Shown here piece by piece: positions 17,892 through 25,698 of a DNA stretch of 51,753 nucleotides. The stretch covers positions 1 to 51,753 of the forward strand of contig JBGCFP010000012.1 in the NCBI GenBank assembly GCA_045107005.1, read 5' to 3'. The notes below the pieces were generated by a model. That model saw only the letters and a program-made list of their open reading frames with translations, made no database searches and was not told the origin of the DNA. Each line of letters opens with the position of its first letter. Position 1 is the first letter of the stretch. The translations under genes and the position numbers were made by a program. This stretch comes from JBCCMA01 sp045107005 (GTDB lineage Bacteria; Pseudomonadota; Gammaproteobacteria; Steroidobacterales; JBCCMA01).

Positions 17892-18899
17892 ATGCACAAA
17901 GCCTGGGTGATTCACGACTACAGCGGTTTTACAGGGCTCAGTCTTGAGTCTTTCCCCACCCAGGAGCCGGGCGCGGGCGAGGTGCGGTTGCGCGTCGAAG
18001 CGTTCGCGCTGAACTGGGGCGACATGGATCTGATGGAGGATCGCTACTCCTACAGCTTTTCCAGCTTTCCCGCCCGAATCGGAATGGAAGCTGCGGGTAT
18101 CGTCGAAGCGGTGGGCCCGGACGTTGAGGGCATCGAGCTCGGTGACCGGTATTGCACGCTGCCGCATTTCTATGACAATCGTGGCGCGAGCGGCGAATCG
18201 CTGATTGTCAGCGCGCGCTATTTGACCAAGGCTCCGGCCGGACTAAGTGCCGTTGAAAGCACATCCATCTGGATGCAATACCTCACCGCTTACTATCCCG
18301 TTGCCGTGCTGGCCGACGCTCAACCCGGGCGCGTGATACTGGTGACCGCAGCAACGAGCACCGCGGGAACGGCCGCGCTCGAAATCGGACGACAGCGCGG
18401 CGCAACCATGATCGGCACGACGCGCTATGACTACAACCGCTCTTACCTCGAAGAGGCTGGCGCGGATCACGTGATCGTGACCGGCGCGTCAAACGAAGGC
18501 TTGGCCGAGCAACTCAAGACGTTAACCAACGGCCACGGCATCGACGCGGCGTTTGATTCGATTGGCGGGGGCTTGATGAATCACTACGTCGGAGCGCTGG
18601 CCAAGAACGCCCGGATCTTTTTCTACGGCATGCTCGACAGCGAGTTCCCGCAGATTCCCTACGCCGCGTTGTTTCAGTCTAACGCCTTGTTCCAGGCGTA
18701 CTCATTGTTCAACTACGTCGAAGACGATCAAATGTGCGCGCAGGGCATCGCGTGGTTGAATGGCGCGCTGGCGTCGGGCGAGTTGTCACCCAATGTCGAT
18801 CGTGTCTATTCGCTTGCCGAGTACGTCGAGGCTTGCCGCTACATGAGGGCTCCTAGGCGCAAGCATGGCAAGGTGGTGATTGAAATTGGCCAGCATTGA
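17892..18899 (+). CDS. MDR-superfamily zinc-type alcohol dehydrogenase-like / NADPH:quinone oxidoreductase
   Basis: A 335-residue medium-chain dehydrogenase/reductase. It shows the GroES-like N-terminal part (PGAGEVRLRVEAFALNWGDMDLM, PARIGMEAAGIVEAVGPDVEGIELGDRY), then the Rossmann part with VTAATSTAGTAALEIGRQRGATMIGTTR, and the GHGIDAAFDSIGG segment seen in quinone reductases. The Cys ligands for structural or catalytic zinc are not in place, which fits the zinc-independent quinone-reductase branch that uses NADPH. ATG 17892 is chosen over GTG 17877 by spacing to the purine-rich GAGAG. The EthD-like gene follows after 68 bases, so the two may form a small detoxification or oxidative operon. 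Confidence 0.88.
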   Translation: MHKAWVIHDYSGFTGLSLESFPTQEPGAGEVRLRVEAFALNWGDMDLMEDRYSYSFSSFPARIGMEAAGIVEAVGPDVEGIELGDRYCTLPHFYDNRGASGESLIVSARYLTKAPAGLSAVESTSIWMQYLTAYYPVAVLADAQPGRVILVTAATSTAGTAALEIGRQRGATMIGTTRYDYNRSYLEEAGADHVIVTGASNEGLAEQLKTLTNGHGIDAAFDSIGGGLMNHYVGALAKNARIFFYGMLDSEFPQIPYAALFQSNALFQAYSLFNYVEDDQMCAQGIAWLNGALASGELSPNVDRVYSLAEYVEACRYMRAPRRKHGKVVIEIGQH

Positions 18900-18967
18900 T
18901 GCCGCCGACCGCTGGCTGCGCCTCCGCGCGGGCTGATGGTGTTCCGCGAGTCACTGGTGAAAGAGTG

Positions 18968-19291
18968 ATGATTCGTCTTACCGTGCTCTACAACCTGCCC
19001 GACGGTCAGTCAGAAGCCTCGTTTTTGGCGTGGCGGCTTTCCGAACACCAGCACAACAACGAATCGATGCCCGGCGTCCAGCGCACCGACTTCGCGCGCA
19101 TTACCAAGGTCTGGCCAGACTCGGGGCAGCCCGAATATCGATTTCAAACGACGGTGGAGTGGCCCAATCGCGAGAGTTTTGAAACCGGGTTTTACGACGA
19201 GGCCGTGCAGGCCAAGCTGCGTGAAAACTTGAAGAGGCTCGGTGACTACACGTTTATGGTCAGTGAAGTGCTCGTCAATTCTGGCGACTGA
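18968..19291 (+). CDS. EthD-family small protein
   Basis: A protein of about 107 residues starting at ATG 18968 with GGTGAAAGAG upstream. The sequence follows the EthD dimeric alpha/beta-barrel pattern: MIRLTVLYNLPDG, a His-containing helix (FLAWRLSEHQHNNESMPGVQRTDFARI), then YRFQTTVEWPNRESFETGF and a final beta-strand YTFMVSEVLV. EthD-like proteins accompany oxidation systems, although their catalytic role is often unclear. It probably shares a transcript with the preceding MDR dehydrogenase. Confidence 0.75.
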   Translation: MIRLTVLYNLPDGQSEASFLAWRLSEHQHNNESMPGVQRTDFARITKVWPDSGQPEYRFQTTVEWPNRESFETGFYDEAVQAKLRENLKRLGDYTFMVSEVLVNSGD

Positions 19292-19346
19292 CCCGCTTTT
19301 ATCTTCACTAATGCGCTGGATATCTGTCGCGTCAACCGGTCGGTTT

Positions 19347-19829
19347 TTACCAGTTTCGATAGCGATCAGCGTTTAATTTCGCGCCATCGGACGGTCGCCA
19401 AAACCAACCCTTCGGATCCCAGCACTGGGCGTAGTTGAAGTCATTGGCTAGCCGATCGTAAGCGGCAACGGCCTGCGGATATTTTTCGAGCTCAACGTAA
19501 GCTTTCGCCATGATGTAGAGGCAGGTGCCAACGTCATTAAGCGCCCAGAGCTTCGCCGCGGTGGGCTCTGGCTCAAAGCCGGTGAGCGCCGCGTTCATTT
19601 TACGGCCTTCGTCGCCGTAGAGCTCGACGCACCGGTTCGTGTACGCAAAGAGCTCCGGGTAGTCCTTGCCTTTCGCGGCTGTCCACGCTTTGTTGACCAG
19701 CGTGGCGGAGGTTGAGTCGCCGTAGTCAAGCGACTGTGCGACGGCCCGAATGTCTTGTTCGGTCACCGTCGTAGTCGTGCACCCTGACGCAAAAAGCGCG
19801 AGGGTCAGAAGTAATCCGATGCGTTTCAT
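19347..19829 (-). CDS. Small lipoprotein
   Basis: A 160-residue lipoprotein. ATG 19829 has GAGG 9 bases upstream and gives a short signal MKRIGLLLTLALFASGC with lipobox FASGC (Cys17). The mature part is helical with a TPR-like pair near the middle (LNDVGTCLYIMAKAYVELEKYPQAVAAYDRLAND) and an aromatic C-terminus (WDPKGWFWRPSDG). Asp is absent right after the Cys (TTTT follows), so outer-membrane sorting is expected. Function unknown. It is convergent with the EthD-like gene and its start lies about 200 bases from that of the GST gene, divergently. Confidence 0.82.
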   Translation of the reverse strand: MKRIGLLLTLALFASGCTTTTVTEQDIRAVAQSLDYGDSTSATLVNKAWTAAKGKDYPELFAYTNRCVELYGDEGRKMNAALTGFEPEPTAAKLWALNDVGTCLYIMAKAYVELEKYPQAVAAYDRLANDFNYAQCWDPKGWFWRPSDGAKLNADRYRNW

Positions 19830-20033
19830 TTTGGCTAACCTCGGCTGATTGTTTGTTCGATAACGCGAGTGTACCTGACCGCATCTTCTGTGCATCCCCC
19901 GCGAGGCGGTGTGCAAAATCGTCGGACTCGTTGCGCTTTTGCATCTATCTTTCAACCGGAGCATCCTTGCGGTCTTTTTGGCGCCGCCGTGAACCGCGTT
20001 TACCGCATCGGCGCACTCACCGGGGTTCAATCC

Positions 20034-20708
20034 ATGATTGTTGTGCATCACCTTGAAAATTCGCGCTCCCAGCGCATTGTGTGGCTGCTGGAAGAACTGG
20101 AACTTGACTACGAGATCAAGCGCTATGATCGAGATACGCAAACCAGTCTCGCGCCGCCCGAACTGCTGGCCGTACATCCGCTGGGCAAATCCCCCGTGAT
20201 CAGCGATGGGGGCAAAGTGATCGCCGAGTCAGGGGCGATCGTTGAATATCTCCTGGAAACGTACGACCAGGGCAAGCTGCTGCCCGACAGATCGAGCCCG
20301 GACTACCAGCGATACAAGTATTGGCTGCACTTTGCCGAAGGGACGTTCATGCCGTACATGGTTTTCTCGCTGGTCGTTGGGCGAATTGAAACGGCGCCGA
20401 TGCCTTTTTTTGTCAAGCCAATCGCGCGCGGCATAGCGCGCAAAGTGCGCGATGCGTTTCTCACGCCGAACATTTCACGCAATCTTGACTTCATGGAGCA
20501 GGCGTTAACGGATGATGCCTGGTTTGCGGGTGGGGGAATCAGCGGCGCCGACATCATGATGATTTTTCCCGTGGAAGCCGCTGCCGTTCGGGCCAGCCTC
20601 GAGCCACAGTACGGCAGACTCGCGGACTATCTGCGGCGCGTACATGCGCGTCCAGCGTATCAGCGCGCGCTGGAGCGTGGTGGACCGTACGCCTTGCTCG
20701 GTGGTTAG
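20034..20708 (+). CDS. Glutathione S-transferase
   Basis: A 224-residue cytosolic GST. The N-terminal thioredoxin-like domain shows the glutathione-site features: SRSQRIVWLLEELELDYEIKRYDRD with Ser at the position that activates GSH in many bacterial enzymes, the cis-Pro segment GKSPVISDGG, and AESGAIVEYLLE for gamma-glutamyl recognition. The helical C-terminal domain ends in DYLRRVHARPAYQRALERGG. ATG 20034 is the family-like start; upstream in-frame sequence does not resemble GSTs. It is likely to conjugate or reduce electrophiles; the substrate is unknown. It converges with the TetR gene across 3 bases. Confidence 0.92.
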   Translation: MIVVHHLENSRSQRIVWLLEELELDYEIKRYDRDTQTSLAPPELLAVHPLGKSPVISDGGKVIAESGAIVEYLLETYDQGKLLPDRSSPDYQRYKYWLHFAEGTFMPYMVFSLVVGRIETAPMPFFVKPIARGIARKVRDAFLTPNISRNLDFMEQALTDDAWFAGGGISGADIMMIFPVEAAAVRASLEPQYGRLADYLRRVHARPAYQRALERGGPYALLGG

Positions 20709-20711
20709 ACT

Positions 20712-21275
20712 CTAGACGACTTCAGTCAGTGCGCGATACGCCTTGCGCACGTAGTCGTCAGCGCGAGCCGGGACGGGGCGGCTCGGCAGATAGGCACGCA
20801 CGATGCCCAGAGGAACACCGACGATCGCGTGTCGGCACAGTTCAATCCCCAATCCACTGCTTCTTGCAAAGCGCCGTAGCGCGTTGGCTCCGTCGTCGTT
20901 GACGGTCGCGATTTGCTGGCGCAGCGCCTCCGGCGTGGAGGATGACAGAAACTCGGACTGACGGCAGCAAGACAATACGATCGCGCGCGCCCGTTCAGCG
21001 CGACAGAAACGGGGTGTCGTCAACGCGGCTTCTTCGCCAGCGCGCTCGACGGGATGCTCCCAGGCGGTATTGAACGCGACTTGAAACGCACTGACAGCAT
21101 CAAGCCAGGTAGCCGCCAAAAGCCCCTCACGCGATTCATAACGATGATAAAGAGAGCCGATGGAGACGCCCGTCGCGGCGACCACTGACTGCAGGGTTAC
21201 GCTGCCTGCACTACTCAGCGCCTGCCCAACCGCCGCAAAGACGGCGGTTTCATCGATGGTGGACGTCCGTCCCAT
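20712..21275 (-). CDS. TetR/AcrR-family transcriptional regulator
   Basis: A 187-residue TetR-type repressor. Residues 1-55 form the DNA-binding domain (ETAVFAAVGQALSSAGSVTLQSVVAATGVSIGSLYHRYESREGLLAATW), where the GVSIGSLYHRYESREGL stretch is the classic recognition helix. The C-terminal ligand domain is helical and has a Cys-rich face (RAIVLSCCRQSEFL, GIELCRHAIVG). It is divergent from two small membrane-protein genes, and the 16-bp palindrome at 21345-21360 in the 98-base intergenic space is the likely operator, so it probably represses both itself and those genes. Confidence 0.9.
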   Translation of the reverse strand: MGRTSTIDETAVFAAVGQALSSAGSVTLQSVVAATGVSIGSLYHRYESREGLLAATWLDAVSAFQVAFNTAWEHPVERAGEEAALTTPRFCRAERARAIVLSCCRQSEFLSSSTPEALRQQIATVNDDGANALRRFARSSGLGIELCRHAIVGVPLGIVRAYLPSRPVPARADDYVRKAYRALTEVV

Positions 21276-21315
21276 TAGCGCTTTGATGTTGCCCTGCAGA
21301 GGTCGACGATAACGC

Positions 21316-21360
21316 TTGACGGCAGTTGTGCCAATAATTTATTCTAGAATATATATTCTA
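21316..21360 (+). promoter_or_regulatory. Promoter with overlapping palindromic TetR-type operator
   Basis: TTGACG (21316-21321) and TATTCT (21340-21345), 18 bases apart, form a plausible promoter for the membrane-protein pair. A perfect 16-bp palindrome, TAGAATATATATTCTA (21345-21360), starts at the end of the -10 and would block initiation when bound. The adjacent divergent TetR gene is the natural candidate for the binding protein. Confidence 0.6.
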
Positions 21361-21373
21361 ATCAGGATTCACT

Positions 21374-21760
21374 ATGCCACTTCTGATGTATATCGCCGCC
21401 GGCCTGGCCACCGCGACGCTCTTGGTCCACACCATCGCCGGTAGCCGAGTTGTCGTTGCCCCGCTGCTGGCCAGTCGGTCGCTGTCCCCGGCATCACGTT
21501 GGCTGAACTACTATTGCTGGCATCTGACGACACTTTTGATTGCCTTCGTTGGCTGTGGATTCGTCTGGCTGGCGGCTGCGCCCATGACCGAAGATCGAAC
21601 GAGTGTGTTGATTGCCCTGTGTTGCCTGACAACCGCGTCGGGTTTGTGGAGCATTGCCGTTGCGCGCATGGGCCGGATTCATCCATTCCGCTTCCCGTCA
21701 ACATCGCTCTTTCTAGGGACATCAGTCGTCGGTTGGGCGGCCGTTTGGGCAGGTACCTGA
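21374..21760 (+). CDS. Small integral membrane protein, first of a tandem paralogous pair
   Basis: A 128-residue protein made almost wholly of four hydrophobic segments (residues about 3-22, 46-66, 78-97 and 106-126). The first loop has HTIAGSRVVVAPLLAS and the second helix begins YYCWHLTTLL. The next gene repeats this plan (MHSVLGGRRLIAPLLA, GWHVLSLTW), so the His and Gly-x-Arg residues are probably functional. I do not recognise the family. It starts 13 bases after the TetR-type palindrome, indicating direct repression by the divergent regulator. Confidence 0.82.
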   Translation: MPLLMYIAAGLATATLLVHTIAGSRVVVAPLLASRSLSPASRWLNYYCWHLTTLLIAFVGCGFVWLAAAPMTEDRTSVLIALCCLTTASGLWSIAVARMGRIHPFRFPSTSLFLGTSVVGWAAVWAGT

Positions 21761-21762
21761 TC

Positions 21763-22131
21763 ATGCTAATCGTAGCCGCTGTCTTTTTGGTGTTGGTTAG
21801 CGTCATGCACTCGGTGCTCGGTGGTCGACGTTTGATCGCACCGCTTCTCGCACAGGAGAATTTTCCGATTATCCTTGGCAGTGCCGAACGCAGCCGATTA
21901 ACGCTGTGGGTGGGCTGGCACGTATTGTCGCTGACGTGGCTGGTCCTCGCAGGCGTGCTGGTGGCGATGTACCTGCAGCCGTCCTATCGAAGTCCTGCGT
22001 TTCTCATCGCGTGCGCGATGTTGTTCGGTGGTTGCGGGATCACCGCGCTGCTGCTCTCACGCGGTCGCCATTTATCGTGGGTGTTCTTTCTACCGATTAG
22101 CCTTGCGCTCATCGTCGATCAGCTCGCGTAG
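21763..22131 (+). CDS. Small integral membrane protein, second of the tandem paralogous pair
   Basis: A 122-residue protein whose ATG (21763) lies 2 bases after the stop of the previous gene, with a GGCAGGT site inside that gene, so translation is coupled. It has four hydrophobic segments and shares with its neighbour the VMHSVLGGRRLIAPLLAQ loop and a W-H at the start of helix 2. The two probably form a hetero-oligomer. The function is unknown; TetR control would fit a role in membrane stress or export. Confidence 0.8.
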   Translation: MLIVAAVFLVLVSVMHSVLGGRRLIAPLLAQENFPIILGSAERSRLTLWVGWHVLSLTWLVLAGVLVAMYLQPSYRSPAFLIACAMLFGGCGITALLLSRGRHLSWVFFLPISLALIVDQLA

Positions 22132-22227
22132 CCAGTTTCGGGTTTAGGCCGATACTGATCGCAAGCTGTTGTCGGTTGCTCCGGGTCTGCTGCAAACGTG
22201 GTGCGGACCCTGCAGGCACCGGTTAGT

Positions 22228-23205
22228 TTAGTGGCTCGGCAAATGCTCGCGATGCCAGGTGTCCGCCATCGTCAGACCGGTCTGTTCAACGGTGTATTCG
22301 CCATTCATGTGCTGTTGATCCGGGTCGATAGTGGCCGTGACCGTTCCACTCATATTTTCCATGGGATTGCTGTAACGCAAGGCGAGTTGCCGACCCGAGA
22401 CGGTGCCTTCACCAATTTGCATGAAACCCTGTGTCATGGCGTTGAACGCACCGACTCGAATGCTGTTGCCGGATTGTTCAATCAAGACCGGTTCGCCATT
22501 GTTGTCGAACCACCTGCCCGCGATGTTGGCAGTTGTCGCCACGTTGCCATCATCGCTCCAGGCGTTTGCGGCTTCGACGGCAACCGGGTCGACCGTGTCC
22601 TCTTCTTCGATAAACATCCCGATGACGGCCAGTACGCCGATGATCGCCAACACCGAGATCATGCCGGTGCGCAGTGGTGAACCTGAGCGCTCTGCTTTGG
22701 GTGCCGGGGGCGGGGTGGAATTGCGGGCGTCGCGGACAAGCGCAATTCCATCGATATTCGACAAAGCACTGACCAGCTTACCCACATCGTATTCCCAGTC
22801 TTCATGGGACAGATTCAGCGCCTGGCGTCGCGCGAGCGCCTGCAGATCTTGCGGCAGGTCCTCGGCCGTCGGTATCGCAGCGCCTTCGACCACAACCGGA
22901 ATGACGCGCACGTTTCGTTGCAAGGCAGAGCCGATTTCGAGGCGGACAAAATCTTCCGGGTTGTCGATGCGTCGATTTCCGTCGGTGCCGGTCTGGAGCC
23001 ACTGACGACCGATCAGACAAATCAGCACGCTGCAGCGGCCAACACCGTCATTAATGGCGTCGACAAAGTCCATGCCCGGTTCGCGCAGCGACTCCACGTC
23101 CATGAAAATTTCGTCGGAGCCAAACTCGCGACCGAGTCGCTCGTACAGCAATCGGCTGTATCCCGACGTGTCGTTTCGTCGATAGCTGATAAAAATGCCC
23201 GCCAC
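22228..23205 (-). CDS. TIR-domain protein with TM helix and C-terminal beta domain
   Basis: A 325-residue protein. Residues 1-150 form a TIR domain: GIFISYRRNDTSGYSRLLYERL (box 1), DEIFMDVESLREPGMDF (BB-loop region), CSVLICLIGRQWL, then EDFVRLEIGSALQRNVRVIPVVV. The Glu in FVRLE (Glu90) is at the place of the catalytic Glu of NAD+-cleaving TIR enzymes. A Pro-rich linker leads to one TM helix (about 181-199, ISVLAIIGVLAVIGMFI). The C-terminal 120 residues are outside the cytoplasm, beta-rich and lipocalin-like in rhythm (GRWFDNNGEPVLIEQSGNSIRVG, MNGEYTVEQTG). This suggests a sensor outside and an NADase or scaffold effector inside. Such TIR proteins occur in bacterial immunity, but no partner gene is adjacent. 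Confidence 0.87.
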   Translation of the reverse strand: MAGIFISYRRNDTSGYSRLLYERLGREFGSDEIFMDVESLREPGMDFVDAINDGVGRCSVLICLIGRQWLQTGTDGNRRIDNPEDFVRLEIGSALQRNVRVIPVVVEGAAIPTAEDLPQDLQALARRQALNLSHEDWEYDVGKLVSALSNIDGIALVRDARNSTPPPAPKAERSGSPLRTGMISVLAIIGVLAVIGMFIEEEDTVDPVAVEAANAWSDDGNVATTANIAGRWFDNNGEPVLIEQSGNSIRVGAFNAMTQGFMQIGEGTVSGRQLALRYSNPMENMSGTVTATIDPDQQHMNGEYTVEQTGLTMADTWHREHLPSH

Positions 23206-23290
23206 GGAAACTCCCTGAACCGTCTTGTTAACAACAAGAGTAGACGGACTTCTGCGCGTAGTCTAACCACGCAGGTAAATCAGAGGTCGA

Positions 23291-23629
23291 TCAGGTTGGA
23301 TCATTTGTGGCCACCGTGTTGGCGCGTGCCGGGGTCAACGAGCGTTCGCGAACGTCGTCGGTCAGCGTGAGGACAGCTGGGTCAGCGAGTGCGACCGTGA
23401 CCATTGCGCACAGGCCCGTACCGCTGGCGTGCCGCGCTCGCCCCAACGCCATCTCCCACGCATCGATAAGTGGTTTGGTCCACGGGTCAGTCATAGTCTG
23501 CGCGTTTTGCCGGTCAAGTCGCCGCGCGCGCGCCAGCTGTGAACCGGGTGTCATCCCGTCAACCGCTATCCGCGGGCTTGGCGGCATCGCGGCGGTGTCC
23601 CCCGAATCACAGAGTTTTTCGCTCGACAT
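23291..23629 (-). CDS. Possible small hypothetical protein
   Basis: A minus-strand frame of 112 codons from ATG 23629 to 23293, in an otherwise gene-free gap of about 550 bases. The frame has good third-position GC bias in its last third and a plausible helical segment (PLIDAWEMALGRARHASGTGL, VTVALADPAVLTL), but no clear Shine-Dalgarno site. An antisense frame is also open over most of it, so open length alone proves nothing. No family is recognised. It would be co-oriented with the TIR gene, 85 bases upstream of it. Confidence 0.35.
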   Translation of the reverse strand: MSSEKLCDSGDTAAMPPSPRIAVDGMTPGSQLARARRLDRQNAQTMTDPWTKPLIDAWEMALGRARHASGTGLCAMVTVALADPAVLTLTDDVRERSLTPARANTVATNDPT

Positions 23630-23758
23630 CCGAAAATCCGATAGTCGAGTTGTGTTTACCGATACGGTTGCCGGGCTCCCCTGACTCCCCGATGGCTTAT
23701 CATGGGACCGGTCGCACGGCGGCCACACCTACCTTTTGACAGTGACGAGTACAAAACA

Positions 23759-25261
23759 GTGAACAAAATCGGGAATTTCGTTGGCGGGGTCCGAACCGAG
23801 GTTCGCAGCGGCCAAAGCGCACCTGTCTACAATCCGGCGACCGGTGAGGTGACGGGCGAGGTGGGCTTGTCGAGTGTCGAAGAGGTGAACGCCTGCGTTG
23901 CCGCTGCACGAGAGGCGTTTCCCGGATGGGCTGCCACGACGCCGCTGCGCCGGGCACGCGTGATGAATCGGTTTCGCGATTTACTCGAGTCTCACGCCGA
24001 CGAGTTGGCAACGGTTATTAGCCGCGAACACGGCAAGGTGCAGTCGGATGCGCTGGGCGAAGTGATTCGCGGTCTCGAAGTGGTTGAGTTCGCGTGCGGC
24101 GGACCCAGCTTACTCAAGAGTGAGATGACCGACAACGTCGGCACCGGTGTCGACAGCCACTCGTTGCGCCAGCCGCTTGGCGTGGTGGCTGGCATCACAC
24201 CGTTTAACTTCCCGGCGATGGTGCCCATGTGGATGTTTCCGGTGGCGATCGCATGCGGCAACACCTTTGTTCTCAAGCCCTCCGAGCGCGATCCCTCAGC
24301 GGCCTTGTTCTACGCCGAACTGATGAATGAGGCGGGATTCCCGCCCGGGGTCTTCAACGTCGTACAGGGCAATAAGATTGCGGTTGATGCACTGCTCGAA
24401 CATCCCGATGTGCCGGCATTGAGTTTCGTCGGCTCCACGCCGATTGCCGAGTACATTTATGCGACCGGTGCGAAACGGGGCAAACGCGTTCAGGCATTGG
24501 GCGGCGCCAAGAATCACATGGTCGTAATGCCTGATGCCGATCTCGACCAAGCGGTCGACGCGCTGATGGGAGCGGCATACGGATCGGCGGGCGAGCGCTG
24601 CATGGCCATTTCGGTCGTCGTTGCCGTCGGCGACGACGTGGGCGACGGGCTGCGCAATCGAATTAGCGAGCAATTAGCGTCACTGCGTATCGGGCCCGGC
24701 ACCGATCCGGCGGCAGAGATGGGGCCTCTGGTGACTGACGAGCATCGCCAGCGCGTGCGTGGCTACATTGACCAAGGTGTTGAGGAAGGGGCGACACTGG
24801 TCGTCGACGGACGTGATTTCTCGATGAACGCCGGTCCGCACGAAAACGGTTTTTTCATCGGCGGCTCGCTGTTCGATAACGTGACCGCCGACATGACGAT
24901 CTATCGCGAAGAAATTTTCGGTCCCGTGCTCTGTTTGGTGCGAACAAAAAGCTACGCTGACGCCATTGAACTGATCAACGCCCATGAATTTGGCAACGGG
25001 ACCGCCGTATTCACGCGCGACGGGAACGTGGCGCGGCGATTTGCGCAGGAGATCGAGGTGGGCATGGTGGGTATCAACGTGCCGATACCCGTGCCCATGG
25101 CGTTTCACAGTTTCGGCGGTTGGAAGCGCTCGTTGTTTGGCGATCACCACATGCACGGTCCGGAAGGCGTGCGCTTTTATACCAAGCTCAAGACCATCAC
25201 GACGCGCTGGCCGACCAGCGATCGAGAAGGGGCGGACTTTCTGATGCCGACGATGAAATAG
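23759..25261 (+). CDS. mmsA: CoA-acylating methylmalonate-semialdehyde dehydrogenase
   Basis: A 500-residue aldehyde dehydrogenase of the MmsA type, which converts methylmalonate (or malonate) semialdehyde and CoA to propionyl-CoA (or acetyl-CoA) in valine, inositol and beta-alanine breakdown. GTG 23759 gives the usual length and N-terminus (NFVGGVRTEVRSGQSAPVYNPATGEV). Family features include PLGVVAGITPFNFPAMVPMW, the LKPSERDPSA loop, SFVGSTPIAEYIY, the subgroup motif AKNHMVVMPDADLDQ, and the catalytic Cys in GSAGERCMAIS. No other valine or inositol gene is adjacent, so it appears to be a stand-alone gene. Confidence 0.95.
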   Translation: MNKIGNFVGGVRTEVRSGQSAPVYNPATGEVTGEVGLSSVEEVNACVAAAREAFPGWAATTPLRRARVMNRFRDLLESHADELATVISREHGKVQSDALGEVIRGLEVVEFACGGPSLLKSEMTDNVGTGVDSHSLRQPLGVVAGITPFNFPAMVPMWMFPVAIACGNTFVLKPSERDPSAALFYAELMNEAGFPPGVFNVVQGNKIAVDALLEHPDVPALSFVGSTPIAEYIYATGAKRGKRVQALGGAKNHMVVMPDADLDQAVDALMGAAYGSAGERCMAISVVVAVGDDVGDGLRNRISEQLASLRIGPGTDPAAEMGPLVTDEHRQRVRGYIDQGVEEGATLVVDGRDFSMNAGPHENGFFIGGSLFDNVTADMTIYREEIFGPVLCLVRTKSYADAIELINAHEFGNGTAVFTRDGNVARRFAQEIEVGMVGINVPIPVPMAFHSFGGWKRSLFGDHHMHGPEGVRFYTKLKTITTRWPTSDREGADFLMPTMK

Positions 25262-25420
25262 CCGTCGAACGGACTTACGGCGTGGCTTTCGCTCGCCCCA
25301 TCTCCCGCGTTTGATGCGCCCGATGGATAGGCCTCGCATGTGTCTTGGTCCGATTAGCGTAACGAGGCCCAACGACGGATAATCCTGCCAGAACTTTGAT
25401 ACGAAAAACGGAGGACAGTG

Positions 25421-25654
25421 GTGGAAGCGACGGTGATTTACATCGATGACCCGGTGATCGAGCTTTACAAATTGCTCAAGTTAGCGGGTTTCGCGGGCAG
25501 CGGTGGCGAAGCCAAAGCCATGATTGCGAGCGGCGATGTGTTGCTGGACGATGAAACCGAAACGCGCAAGCGCAAAAAAGTGGCGCCCGGCGCGACCGTG
25601 ACGTTTGCTGGCCAGACGGTCAGAGTTGAAGCGGCCGGTTCGCCAGACGCCTAA
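25421..25654 (+). CDS. Small S4-domain RNA-binding protein (YbcJ-like)
   Basis: A 77-residue protein that is essentially one S4 RNA-binding domain: ELYKLLKLAGFAGSGGEAKAMIASGDVLLDDETETRKRKKVAPGATVTFAGQTV follows the family pattern of a helix, G.A.G.GEAK..I..G.V.vNGe..tRK. and a beta hairpin. It belongs to the short YbcJ/RlbA-type group thought to bind structured RNA or ribosomal RNA. Two adjacent GTG codons can serve as start; GTG 25421 is 6 bases after GGAGG and is preferred over GTG 25418. Confidence 0.88.
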   Translation: MEATVIYIDDPVIELYKLLKLAGFAGSGGEAKAMIASGDVLLDDETETRKRKKVAPGATVTFAGQTVRVEAAGSPDA

Positions 25655-25698
25655 CAGCCTCGTGTCTGGCAAGACCGCTCGGCGCAAGGTCAGGTGGG

